DNA from: a bacterium
GTDB taxonomy: Bacteria; Orphanbacterota; Orphanbacteria; Orphanbacterales; Orphanbacteraceae
Length of the DNA stretch: 64,000 bases
Reading direction: 5' to 3'
Assembly (NCBI GenBank): GCA_025782575.1
Contig: JALGYY010000025.1
Location: forward strand, 124,001 to 188,000
Made by a program: the position numbers and the translations under genes. Below the pieces are notes generated by a model. It worked only from the letters and a program-made list of their open reading frames with translations. It was not told the DNA's origin and ran no database searches. Of the stretch, positions 53,686 through 60,928 are shown piece by piece (within the stretch, counting starts at the first letter, position 1; each line of letters opens with the position of its first letter).

Positions 53686-53921
53686 GACACAGTCATTCGT
53701 CGTGTTTGGAACAACTGCCGGTAGGACGACGACAGGGCCCGGAGGGATTCAGCCGGTTCTGGATGAGGGCTTGCCACGGCCTTCGTACCTCCGTCTGCAT
53801 GGTAGCGGTGCGGACTCTCGCCTTCCGGGCAGCACGACCGATCGTTCGCTGATTCCGAACAATAGTGATTCTAGGCCCATTCATCCTGTGAGGCCAGTCT
53901 GAAGTGGCGCCATCACTCGAG
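53686..53921. other. Intergenic region without recognised features
   Basis: 236 nt between the nucleotidyltransferase start and the SRPBCC stop. I see no convincing gene, hairpin or promoter here; it marks the change from the core-like block to the accessory-like right end. Confidence 0.3.
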
Positions 53922-54374
53922 CTAGCGCTGCTCCTGCTCAGTAGCCTGTGGAATGAACTGCGACAACTCTTCCAGAATGGCACTCCAGCCACCTTCATGA
54001 TTGTTCCGCGCCTCTTCGCTCGGAAAGCCGACATGGTGCAGTGTGAGCCTGGTTTCGTTCGGCCCGAGATCCTCGAAAGTAAGCGTCACGGTACTGTCCG
54101 GAATCGTATGATCTGAAAGCCAGGTGAATACCAGTTTCTCGTAAGGCTGAATCGTCTTGTACTCGCCCCGGTGAGATAATTCCTGGTCGCCGACCTTCAT
54201 GATGATGTGGAACCCGCCCCCCTCTTTCGGGTCGACTTCCACCGGACAGTCCGGCATCCCTTTCATCGGCTTGATAAACCGGGCCAGCGCCTTGGGGTCC
54301 AGCCAGGCGTCAAACACCCTCTTCGCCGGTGCCGCAATTGTCCTGCTGATCGTCAACTCATTCGATTCACTCAT
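53922..54374 (-). CDS. SRPBCC (AHSA1/START-like) domain protein, ArsR-linked
   Basis: 150 aa. NELTISRTIAAPAKRVFDAWLD, then LARFIKPMKG, YKTIQPYEKLVFTWLSD, VTLTFEDLGPNETRLTLHHVGF and the C-terminal EGGWSAILEELSQFI are all typical of the AHSA1-like SRPBCC family, whose deep hydrophobic cavity binds small ligands. Such genes are almost always paired with an ArsR repressor that they follow; here the ATG overlaps the ArsR stop by four bases. The substrate is not known; roles in xenobiotic or stress handling have been suggested. Confidence 0.92.
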   Translation of the reverse strand: MSESNELTISRTIAAPAKRVFDAWLDPKALARFIKPMKGMPDCPVEVDPKEGGGFHIIMKVGDQELSHRGEYKTIQPYEKLVFTWLSDHTIPDSTVTLTFEDLGPNETRLTLHHVGFPSEEARNNHEGGWSAILEELSQFIPQATEQEQR

Positions 54375-54739
54375 TGATTCTTCCCCTTTTCATTGTTTGG
54401 GTCTTCAACATAGTCGGCAAGTGCGTCGAGCCGCCTGCTCCAGAACCGCTTGTAAAAGTGAAGCCATTCGTAGGCGGCCTGAAGGGTCGTCCAGTTCACC
54501 TGGAGCCAGTGCTCACGCCCACTTACCCGCCGGGTGATGAGATTCGCATTCTCAAGCACCTTCAAGTGCTTGGACACGCCGTTCAGGCTCATCGAAAATG
54601 CCTTGGCGATGTCCGTTACCCTCAGGTCGCCCGCTTCCCGCATGAGACCGATAATCTCTCGCCGAGAAGGATCCGACAGTGCTCTGAATGCGCGATTGAG
54701 CGCCTCGTCCCGTTGGACGGTATGATTATATTCAACCAT
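54371..54739 (-). CDS. ArsR-family transcriptional repressor
   Basis: 122 aa from the ATG at 54739. A longer open frame to 54880 runs through an intergenic palindrome and the IS21 relic and is rejected. The winged helix contains ALNRAFRALSDPSRREIIGL (residues about 12-31), VTDIAKAFSMSLNGVSKHLKVL and NANLITRRVSGREHWLQVN. No metal-binding Cys pair is visible, so it belongs to the non-metal group that controls SRPBCC genes. No Shine-Dalgarno: the -10-like TATATT ends 7 nt before the ATG, so the mRNA may be leaderless, and the operator at 54726-54753 covers both, predicting autorepression. Confidence 0.92.
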   Translation of the reverse strand: MVEYNHTVQRDEALNRAFRALSDPSRREIIGLMREAGDLRVTDIAKAFSMSLNGVSKHLKVLENANLITRRVSGREHWLQVNWTTLQAAYEWLHFYKRFWSRRLDALADYVEDPNNEKGKNQ

Positions 54740-54753
54740 TTGGTTGAATATAA
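54726..54753 (-). promoter_or_regulatory. 28-bp palindromic operator over the -10 and start codon of ArsR
   Basis: Thirteen-bp perfect arms (TTATATTCAACCA / TGGTTGAATATAA) are separated by two nt. The palindrome contains the minus-strand TATATT (-10-like) and the start codon plus the next four codons of arsR. Binding of a dimeric ArsR here would block transcription initiation. Confidence 0.75.
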
Positions 54754-54790
54754 AGCAGATTGGGGGTGGGTGCAAGGGAAAAGGGTGTCC

Positions 54791-55337
54791 ATGCGGAAGA
54801 TCAGAGAAGTACTTCGAATGAAGTGGGAGAAACAGATCAGCAATCGCGACATCGCGCAGCTGCTGTATCGCACCGAGCACGGTGGCGGACTATCTTCGAC
54901 GGGCTCACGAGGCGGGCCTGCCCAGTCCATTACCGGCCGATCTTGACGAGGGCAGACTGGAGAAGCGTCTTTTCCCTCCCCTGCCCTCTATCCCGTCCGA
55001 AGAACGGCCCGAACCGGACTGGACGGGAGTCCACCTAGAAATGCGGCGAAAAGGAGTCACCCGCTTTCTGCTCTGGCAGGAATACAAGGGGGATCACCCG
55101 ACCGGTTATCAGTACAGCCAATTCTGTGAGCGATACAGCCAATGGCGGGGACGGCAGGATCCGGTGACGCGCCAGACCCACAAGGCGGGTGTGAAGCTTC
55201 TTGGGCACCGGCACGTCACTACGACCCAGATTTACGACAAGCGTCGCCGAACCACTAAGGAAAGCGCCTCACACTACGTTCCAGTTTACCGTTCGGCTCG
55301 GTGGGTCAAAGAACGTGACTCCATCGGAAAACACTAG
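54791..55337 (+). pseudogene. IS21 IstA relic fused to a tyrosine-recombinase C terminus
   Basis: From 54791 an IS21-type IstA N terminus can be read (MRKIREVLRMKWEKQISNRD), broken near 54850 by a frameshift, and continuing in another frame (STVADYLRRAHEAGLPSPLP, PPLPSIPSEERPEPDW, RRKGVTRFLLWQEYK, FCERYSQWRGRQDP, about residues to 55190). The open frame then runs directly into LGHRHVTTTQIYDKRRRTT, the C-terminal box of a tyrosine recombinase with its catalytic Tyr. Neither protein is complete: IstA loses its DDE core and the recombinase its N-terminal two thirds. No IstB or terminal repeats remain. This is a chimeric scar of at least two mobile elements. Confidence 0.85.
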
Positions 55338-55340
55338 CTT

Positions 55341-55676
55341 CTAACCTGTTCGCTGAGCGGCCTTGATGAAGTACCTCGTCAAGCGACTGGCGTCGCCGTC
55401 TTCTGGCTTCTCGAAAAGAGCATACCCTCTCTTCACGTGGCCCTTGGCAAAGTACTTCAACGGCTTGGCCTCACCGCTCGCGATGAGCGCGCTGGCTTCT
55501 TCTTCCGAAAGCCTAAACGCTAGGCCCACTGGTGACCAAGACGCACAGATTGTTTCGTTGGCGTAGAGCGCAGCGCCATTGAAGAAGTGCCTCACTTCCA
55601 ACTGCACCGCGAGCTGCTCTTGAAGCTTCAACTCACGGAGAAGAGTGGATAATTTAGCTACGTATTCGGTCGCCAT
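55341..55676 (-). CDS. TfoX N-terminal domain-like protein
   Basis: 111 aa. VRHFFNGAALYANETICASW, then FRLSEEEASALIASGEAKPL and the aromatic YFAKGHVKRGYALF segment match small TfoX_N-type proteins (residues about 27-95). Most such stand-alone proteins have no proven function. It is convergent with the mobile-element relic and follows DinB on the same strand by 30 nt. No clear Shine-Dalgarno. Confidence 0.8.
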   Translation of the reverse strand: MATEYVAKLSTLLRELKLQEQLAVQLEVRHFFNGAALYANETICASWSPVGLAFRLSEEEASALIASGEAKPLKYFAKGHVKRGYALFEKPEDGDASRLTRYFIKAAQRTG

Positions 55677-55706
55677 GCTTGCTCAATGGGGGTCTGCCGC
55701 ATCCCC

Positions 55707-56228
55707 CTAGGAAGGGGTCTCTTCCAGAGACTCCGGGTGCATGAGCTCTTGAATCGACGGTAGCCCTTGCTCCGTGCGCATCAGCCCAACTTGCCCGAAG
55801 TGGTAAATCTCGTGCCACACAAAAAACTCGAGCATGCCTCGATTGGTCTTGTCTTCGCCAGGCAACCACTCCGGGCCATCAGCAAGCAGCACCTTGTCAG
55901 AGAGTCCAGCAAGGGCTGAGTGAAGCTGCTCTCCAAGCTCATTCCACTGGGCCACGAGCTCGGCGATGGGCGGGTAGTCCTTGAGGTCTCTGGCCGGCGA
56001 GTTGCCGCCAAAGGTTTCGCCCCACGGATTGTCTTCTCGAGCGCCGAGGATGCTGAGTACGGTAGCGCGAGACGCCATGAGGTGTCCGACGATGAAGCTA
56101 ATCGAGCTACCCTTACCGTCGCGCATGCGCTTGCCTGCTTGCTCATTTGAGAGGTCCCCCAGCACCATGCCAAGGGCTGATGTTGCGCTATCGAACTTGC
56201 CGGTGAGGCGATTGAGGTCTGAAGCCAT
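55707..56228 (-). CDS. DinB-family protein
   Basis: 173 aa four-helix protein. The first His lies in SFIVGHLMASR (about residue 49); the pair in FFVWHEIYHFGQVGLMR (about residues 135-151) completes the metal-binding triad of the DinB/YfiT superfamily, whose members include thiol-dependent S-transferases. GGAGA precedes the ATG. It sits between the SRPBCC fragment and TfoX_N gene in a minus-strand series driven from the ArsR2 promoter. Confidence 0.88.
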   Translation of the reverse strand: MASDLNRLTGKFDSATSALGMVLGDLSNEQAGKRMRDGKGSSISFIVGHLMASRATVLSILGAREDNPWGETFGGNSPARDLKDYPPIAELVAQWNELGEQLHSALAGLSDKVLLADGPEWLPGEDKTNRGMLEFFVWHEIYHFGQVGLMRTEQGLPSIQELMHPESLEETPS

Positions 56229-56239
56229 AGTAGAAATCT

Positions 56240-56446
56240 CCTAGTTTTGTTTGGTTTCCGCCGGTTTGTCGGACACGCTCAAACTGTGCGTCCCTCAAGT
56301 GGATACCATGCCGTCAGGAATTGGACCGAGAGCGGTGTGAGCAAACCGAAGCATCGTCCCACCCTTAGCCTCTTCGAGACGATACTGCAAGCAGGCTCGG
56401 CCGCGAAACCAGCGCCCGCCCAGAAAGGCCCTAGCGTGAGCGGCTG
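56240..56446 (-). pseudogene. Diverged, internally deleted copy of the downstream SRPBCC gene's 3' part
   Basis: This stretch aligns by eye with about 57175-57490, the 3' part of the intact SRPBCC gene: shared blocks include ACACGCTCAAACTGTGCGTCC, TTGGACCGAG, CTCTTCGAGACGATACTGCAAG and GCGAAACCAGCGCCCGCC. About 105 bases between those last two blocks are missing, and small indels break the frame. The stop codon of the frameshifted DUF899 gene (56431-56433) lies inside this copy, so the duplication provided that gene's present C terminus. Confidence 0.85.
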
Positions 56447-57166
56447 TTCCTACGACCGTCTTCGTACTGGTCCTTCAGTTGAAGCCAGTGCATGCTATAC
56501 GGCAAGTCGTCTTCGTCCCGGCCCCTTGGAACCAAGTCAAGCAGCTCGTAAGCGGCCATGAATTTCTCAAGACCGCGCGAATAAACGGAGTATGTATGGT
56601 AGACGCCAGCTTCGTCCCTGGCGAACGCGCTGACCCCCGGCGCTTCTTTCATCGGAAACGAGCCTTCACTGTAGTTGTAGTAGCCGCTCTTGTTCTCGAC
56701 CTCCTCTTCGGTGAGCAATACATGGAAGTCCCGGTTGAAATCGGAGTCTCCCTTAAGACACCCACTTGAAAGTCCATTGCATACGGTCTTTGAACGCTTG
56801 GAGTTTCTGCAATGGTGCGCTCGAAACCGCCGCGTAGGCCGTGTCTCGGTGAGCGATGTGGACTACGGAACGGTCCATGTGGTCGGCCATGAAAGAGCAC
56901 GATTTGCAGCCCGCGTCCCAGTCCGGGTCGAACATGAAGTGCTGGATTATCAGTTGGCTCTTGTCCTCGAATAGCTCACTCAGTCTCACCGGCCCGTTCG
57001 GTCCGTCGAACGTGTATTCCTTCTCCAGCTTCACCCACGGCAGAGCTTGCCGCGCCTTCGTGAGTTCGTCGCGGACTCTGGAATGAGCTTTCTCTTTCTC
57101 CAAGAGCTCAAGTCGCGCGGTGAGCCACTCATCTCTCGAGACCACCTTGACCGTTTTCGAAACCAT
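56431..57166 (-). pseudogene. DUF899 thioredoxin-like gene with single frameshift
   Basis: The N-terminal frame (57166 to 56753) gives KVVSRDEWLTARLELLEKEK, LPWVKLEKEYTFDGPNG, IIQHFMFDPDWDAGCKSCSF and MQWTFKWVS, then a stop. The other frame continues without loss: GDSDFNRDFHVLLTEEE at about 56755, then YYNYSEGSFPMKEAPGVSAF, YHTYSVYSRGLEKFMAAYEL and DLVPRGRDEDDLP, ending at 56431. Together they make a normal-length DUF899 protein of about 245 residues; length is 3n+1. A single indel near 56753-56757 (TCTTAAGGG) separates them. Either a recent inactivation or a sequencing error. The start shares one base with the SRPBCC stop (TAATG), so coupling is likely. Confidence 0.88.
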
Positions 57167-57630
57167 TATGGAGTCTCCGAATTCCGTTTGGATTCTGCGG
57201 TTTTTCGGACACGCTCAAACTGTGCGTCCCAAGTGGATGCCATGCCGTCACGCATCCCGTCAGGTATTGGACCGAGGGCGGTGTGAACAAACCGAAGCAT
57301 CGTTCCGCCCTCGCCCTCTTCGAGACGATACTGCAAGTTGTTCGACGTCGGTGAAGACATAAACAGCGGCCCACAGAGCTCAAGCAAGCTGGGCCGCTTG
57401 ATTGCTTGCACGTGACCCCAGAAATGACCGTTCCCATCACCCAAGTCGCGAAACCAGCGCCCGCCAGGAAAGGCCTCTAGCGTGAGCGGCATCAAAACAC
57501 CGTCCGGCCTTGCCATGTCGGGACCCAGGTGCTCAAGCAAAGCTTCAAAGGTGACGGCAATCGGCGCCTTGATGAGTAGCTCGCGCTCCAGGCGAAGCTC
57601 CAGGTGCGAGAGTTCTTTCGTGTCTGTCAT
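57166..57630 (-). CDS. SRPBCC (AHSA1-like) domain protein, second ArsR-linked copy
   Basis: 154 aa. ELRLERELLIKAPIAVTFEA, then PGGRWFRDLGDGNGHFWGHV, LLELCGPLFMSSPTSNNLQY and a C-terminal HTALGPIPDGMRDGMASTW match the SRPBCC fold; sequence is distant from the 53922 copy. The start overlaps the ArsR2 stop by four bases. It is the parent of the fragment at 56240-56446. Confidence 0.9.
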   Translation of the reverse strand: MTDTKELSHLELRLERELLIKAPIAVTFEALLEHLGPDMARPDGVLMPLTLEAFPGGRWFRDLGDGNGHFWGHVQAIKRPSLLELCGPLFMSSPTSNNLQYRLEEGEGGTMLRFVHTALGPIPDGMRDGMASTWDAQFERVRKTAESKRNSETP

Positions 57631-57965
57631 TTCTCATTCTCCTTCGCCCGACGCTCGGCCGAGACTCTGATTTGCTCCAGGTGATGGTCCCAGAATTGTT
57701 CCAGCCGATGAATCCACGTGGCAACCGGCTTGAGGCCCTCGGGGTTTGCCGAGTAGATGCGGCGGCGTCCGTTGCTACGCACTTTCACAAGCTCCACCTG
57801 GCGCAACACGCGTAGGTGCTTAGAGACCGATGGTTGGTCGTAGCCCAGCAGTTCCACGACGTCGTTGACCGCGCGGTCGCTCTCACAAATCAGCTCGAGG
57901 ATGGCGCGGCGACGAGGCTCAGCAATGGCGTTGAAGGCATCTGAAGTAGTCGAGGCTCGTGGCAT
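57627..57965 (-). CDS. ArsR-family transcriptional repressor, second copy
   Basis: 112 aa from the ATG at 57965 (the open frame extends to 58043 but crosses the promoter). AFNAIAEPRRRAILELICES (residues about 10-29), VVELLGYDQPSVSKHLRVLR and LVKVRSNGRRRIYSANPEG form the winged helix. No metal-binding Cys. It heads the run ArsR2-SRPBCC2-DUF899-DinB-TfoX. Its promoter is well formed (see 57972-58001) and would start transcription at the ATG, giving a leaderless mRNA. Confidence 0.92.
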   Translation of the reverse strand: MPRASTTSDAFNAIAEPRRRAILELICESDRAVNDVVELLGYDQPSVSKHLRVLRQVELVKVRSNGRRRIYSANPEGLKPVATWIHRLEQFWDHHLEQIRVSAERRAKENEK

Positions 57966-57971
57966 GGCTGA

Positions 57972-58001
57972 ACCATACATGCCCTCATGGGCATATGTCA
58001 A
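57972..58001 (-). promoter_or_regulatory. Promoter and operator dyad of ArsR2
   Basis: On the minus strand a consensus TTGACA (-35, plus 57996-58001) and TATGGT (-10, plus 57972-57977) are 18 nt apart. The spacer contains the dyad ATGCCC-TCAT-GGGCAT (plus 57979-57994), a likely ArsR operator. The -10 ends six nt before the ATG at 57965. Confidence 0.65.
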
Positions 58002-58100
58002 CCCCGCCACACCCTCTTTGCCACGACCCAGAATCACTTGCAATTTGCCAGCGACCTAACTACTCTAGCGGACACCATGCAAACCGGAGGAGAGAAAAAG

Positions 58101-58451
58101 ATGACAACCACCATGGACACGGTAGGCGCGTTCTACGAAGCCTTCGGGAGTAAGGACTTCGACAAGCTCCGCTCGCTCCTAGCTGACGACTTCACTTTCA
58201 AGGGGCCCTTGATGTCGTTTGATGCCCCCGACGCTTTTGTCACGGCAATACGAGAGATGCCCTTCGAAGGCAATCCGGAAGATTCACGCTTTATTGTTGA
58301 TGGGAACAGCGTCGCCCACGCTTTCGTCTGGATGATATCTGCACCCGCAAAAGCAGAGATTCCGATGTGTGAAGTGCTCGAAGTCGAGGGTGGAAAGGTT
58401 CGCTCGTCAGAGCTCTTCTACGATTCGAAGCTGCTTCCCGAGGCGGGTTGA
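58101..58451 (+). CDS. SnoaL/NTF2-like small protein
   Basis: 116 aa from the ATG at 58101, which has GGAGGAGAG upstream; the frame is open to 57987 but that part overlaps the ArsR2 promoter. VGAFYEAFGSKDFDKLRSLL, DDFTFKGPLMSFDAPDAFV and the C-terminal VLEVEGGKVRSSELFYDS give the NTF2-like cone fold, whose members bind small molecules or act as enzymes on polyketides; function here is unknown. First of three tightly packed genes. Confidence 0.82.
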   Translation: MTTTMDTVGAFYEAFGSKDFDKLRSLLADDFTFKGPLMSFDAPDAFVTAIREMPFEGNPEDSRFIVDGNSVAHAFVWMISAPAKAEIPMCEVLEVEGGKVRSSELFYDSKLLPEAG

Positions 58452-58453
58452 GC

Positions 58454-58858
58454 ATGAGGACGCTCGCTCTTGGTACACTTGCCTTTGTCGTCGCTTCATT
58501 CGCCACGCAAGCCACGTCGCACTTCGTCGTGAACGTCGACCACTACGCAAAGATTGGAATCCTTCGCGGGGAGCCGGTGATGGCACTGGGGTTTCTAACG
58601 ATGCTGGTGCAGGGCGCAGTGCTGTCTTTTCTCTACTCTCGACTCACTTGGCCGCCGCGCACCATGCTTAGCGCACTTCGTTTCTCGTGGCTAATGGGTG
58701 CTTATCTAGCTTCCTACATCGCCCTTGCCGAAGCCGCCAAGTACAGCGTTCCAAGCATCACATCGTGGATGACAGTCGAGCTCAGCGCTTCGGCCATTCA
58801 GTTCACGCTCTTTGGCATTCTCCTCCACCTGGTCGTTCGCCGACACGAAGCGGGGTAG
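58454..58858 (+). CDS. Small four-helix membrane protein
   Basis: 134 aa, four hydrophobic segments (TLALGTLAFVVASFATQA, LTMLVQGAVLSFLYS, LMGAYLASYIALAEAA, IQFTLFGILLHLVV). I do not recognise a family. It starts two nt after the preceding stop and ends six nt before the HxlR gene, so it belongs to that operon. Confidence 0.75.
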   Translation: MRTLALGTLAFVVASFATQATSHFVVNVDHYAKIGILRGEPVMALGFLTMLVQGAVLSFLYSRLTWPPRTMLSALRFSWLMGAYLASYIALAEAAKYSVPSITSWMTVELSASAIQFTLFGILLHLVVRRHEAG

Positions 58859-58864
58859 GTTTCA

Positions 58865-59299
58865 ATGCGTCGCCAGGAGGGACCAAGCAGACGCTCGCGT
58901 TGCCCGCTAAATGCGTCGCTCGAAGTCTTTGGTGACTCGTGGTCGCTCATGATTGTGCGGGACCTGATGTTAAGGGGAGCGCGCACTTTTAACGAATTCC
59001 TCGACGGCGGAGAGGGCATCGCTACGAATATCCTTACGAACCGGCTGCAGCGGCTCGCCGCTGAGGGCATCCTCATCAAGGCGCGGTCCACAGCGGATCA
59101 TCGCAAGTATTTATACAGGCTCACCGAGAAGGGTATCGACCTCGCACCAGTTCTAGCGGAGATGATTGTTTGGGGAGCCCGTTATGAAGACACGGACGCG
59201 CCACCTGCTGTGATTCGAGAAATGGAGTTGCACCCCGAGGAGTTTCTATCGCAGGTCAGAAAACAGTGGAAGAATCGTCGCTCGGAGCCGGGCGGTTAG
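58865..59299 (+). CDS. HxlR-family transcriptional regulator
   Basis: 144 aa. SRCPLNASLEVFGDSWSLMI (Cys at the N terminus, typical), VRDLMLRGARTFNEFLDGGE, IATNILTNRLQRLAAEGILI and ADHRKYLYRLTEKGIDLAPVL are the HxlR winged-helix signatures. HxlR proteins respond to electrophiles or oxidants, in part via that conserved Cys. As last gene of the SnoaL/membrane-protein operon it probably controls it. Confidence 0.92.
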   Translation: MRRQEGPSRRSRCPLNASLEVFGDSWSLMIVRDLMLRGARTFNEFLDGGEGIATNILTNRLQRLAAEGILIKARSTADHRKYLYRLTEKGIDLAPVLAEMIVWGARYEDTDAPPAVIREMELHPEEFLSQVRKQWKNRRSEPGG

Positions 59300-59411
59300 G
59301 CCCAGAACTCGGATGACCCGCAGGTCGTACGGAAGAAGTAGGCACCGTAGGCACCAACACGATGGCGGACGTTCGACATTCTCAGAATTCTTCAAAACAT
59401 CTTGTTTTCCC

Positions 59412-59442
59412 GGGACCCTCTACTTAGGCGTAGAGTGTATCT
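59412..59442 (+). promoter_or_regulatory. MerR-type dyad promoter (19-nt spacer)
   Basis: The dyad CTCTAC-TTAGGC-GTAGAG (59418-59435), extended to ACcCTCTAC/GTAGAGtGT, lies between a -35-like GGGACC (59412-59417) and a -10-like GTATCT (59437-59442) separated by exactly 19 nt. This over-long spacer with a central dyad is the hallmark of MerR-family metal or oxidant regulators. It precedes the small ORF and cytochrome gene. No merR gene is in the window. Confidence 0.6.
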
Positions 59443-59464
59443 ATGGAAGGAGGAAGGCCGCAAG

Positions 59465-59602
59465 ATGTCCGCCAAATATCGCCCCTGTTCCGAAGACTGG
59501 ATTCAGCGCGGCCGCCCCATCAAGCGCGCTCAGGAACTCGGCTTCACACTGGACGAACCCACCGATTGGACACTCTGGGCTAACCGAGTGCGTGTCTTCT
59601 AA
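59465..59602 (+). CDS. Small ORF, unknown function
   Basis: 45 aa (begins SAKYRPCSEDWIQRGRPIKR, ends with WANRVRVF). A GGAGGAAGG stretch ends about 8 nt before the ATG, and it follows the MerR-type promoter and precedes the cytochrome gene by 8 nt. No known family; it could be a leader peptide or a truncated gene. Confidence 0.45.
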   Translation: MSAKYRPCSEDWIQRGRPIKRAQELGFTLDEPTDWTLWANRVRVF

Positions 59603-59610
59603 GGGGGCTC

Positions 59611-60888
59611 ATGCCAATGCTCCGGCGCCCATCTCTCCTCATTCTGGCAGCTGCTGTAGCCGCGGGAGCTTGGTTGCGCCCACAGTCCTCAACAAGCGAA
59701 ACAGCTTCCGACCAAGCTAAGGGAACTACCGTGACGCCACTCACGCGCTCGTGGGAGCGCGCCGTGCCCGCGCAGGATACCCCCGATGGGCTCGAAACTC
59801 TTCGGGCGGCTGAATGTGGCGAGTGCCACTCGGCCATCTACGAAGAGTGGAAGACAACGGCACATGCCCTCGCCCTGGAGGATCTTCAGTTTCAAGCAGA
59901 ATGGAGGAAAGACGACAACCTCTGGCTCTGCCTCAACTGTCATACGCCGCTCGAGAACCAACTGGAACGGATCGTCACGGGCCTCAAGAACGGCGACTTC
60001 CGTAGCCCCGTAGCACATCCGAACGATCGGTTCGATGCAACTTTACGCGACGAGGGGATTACATGCGCTGCATGTCACGTGCGGGATGGCACCATTCTTG
60101 GACCAGGTCTGGCCGAGGATGCTCCACATCCTGTAGCCAGCGGAGCCGGTCTTCTTTCCCAACAGATGTGTGAGGGCTGTCACAATGTTCAGGAGCAGCT
60201 GAGCGAGACATTGATTTGCACCTTCGCGACTGGTGACGAGTGGCGCGCGAGTGGCCTCGCGGAAGAGGGAAAGGGATGCATCGACTGCCACATGCCGGCC
60301 GTCATGCGCCCCCTAGTCGAGGGGGGGGACGTGCGCCCCGGACACGAACACACGTGGATGGGTGCTGGAGTCGCCAAGCTCCCCCAACTCGTCGAGCCAC
60401 TTCGTATGGCCCACGTGCCCGGATACGACGTTGAGGTTCGAGCGCGGCGTACCTCCTCGGACACGGGAGAGAAGGTGTTGATCGACGCGTCAATCATGAA
60501 CGCACGGGCTGGGCACGAGTTACCAACGGGAGACCCAGAGCGCTTCATCACGCTTGACCTTGTTCTCCTGGACGATAGCGACGTATCGCATTGGAGCCAT
60601 ACGGAGCGGATCGGTGAGCTCTGGGAGTGGGCCCCAGAGGCGAAGCAGATCTCCGACAACAGTCTCAAGCCCGGCGAACGACGCGAGTTCCACTACGCCG
60701 TGTCTCTTTCGCACGGAGTCGACGATCTCCTCTTTGTCGAAATCATTGCCCGCAACCATCGGATGACGGAGGAGAACGCCCGGGCAATGGGGATCTACGG
60801 CCGCTACCCGCTGGCGGTGGAGACCATCCATCAATACGTGTCCGTCGTAGAAGCCCGGGAAGAGCGCAAGGTTCATGAACAATGGTAA
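59611..60888 (+). CDS. Five-heme c-type cytochrome, periplasmic
   Basis: 425 aa; start at 59611 or at ATG 59617, which has better spacing from AAGGGGG. One N-terminal hydrophobic segment (LLILAAAVAAGAWL) is a signal peptide or anchor. Five CxxCH motifs bind haem: CGECH, CLNCH, CAACH, CEGCH and CIDCH, the first followed by AIYEEWKTTAH as in cytochrome c554-like proteins. The C-terminal half (about residues 255-425) is a strand-rich domain (VLIDASIMNARAGHELPTGD). It should act in electron transfer or reduction outside the membrane. It is convergent with the CusA gene. Confidence 0.92.
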   Translation: MPMLRRPSLLILAAAVAAGAWLRPQSSTSETASDQAKGTTVTPLTRSWERAVPAQDTPDGLETLRAAECGECHSAIYEEWKTTAHALALEDLQFQAEWRKDDNLWLCLNCHTPLENQLERIVTGLKNGDFRSPVAHPNDRFDATLRDEGITCAACHVRDGTILGPGLAEDAPHPVASGAGLLSQQMCEGCHNVQEQLSETLICTFATGDEWRASGLAEEGKGCIDCHMPAVMRPLVEGGDVRPGHEHTWMGAGVAKLPQLVEPLRMAHVPGYDVEVRARRTSSDTGEKVLIDASIMNARAGHELPTGDPERFITLDLVLLDDSDVSHWSHTERIGELWEWAPEAKQISDNSLKPGERREFHYAVSLSHGVDDLLFVEIIARNHRMTEENARAMGIYGRYPLAVETIHQYVSVVEAREERKVHEQW

Positions 60889-60928
60889 CATTTCATGCTA
60901 AAGACATTCACGTGGCTTGGGCACGGCA

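Noticed and set aside
54374-54946. Plus-strand open frame across the ArsR gene into the IS21 relic
   Set aside because: Only its last part (from 54791) resembles a real protein; the rest is antisense to arsR.
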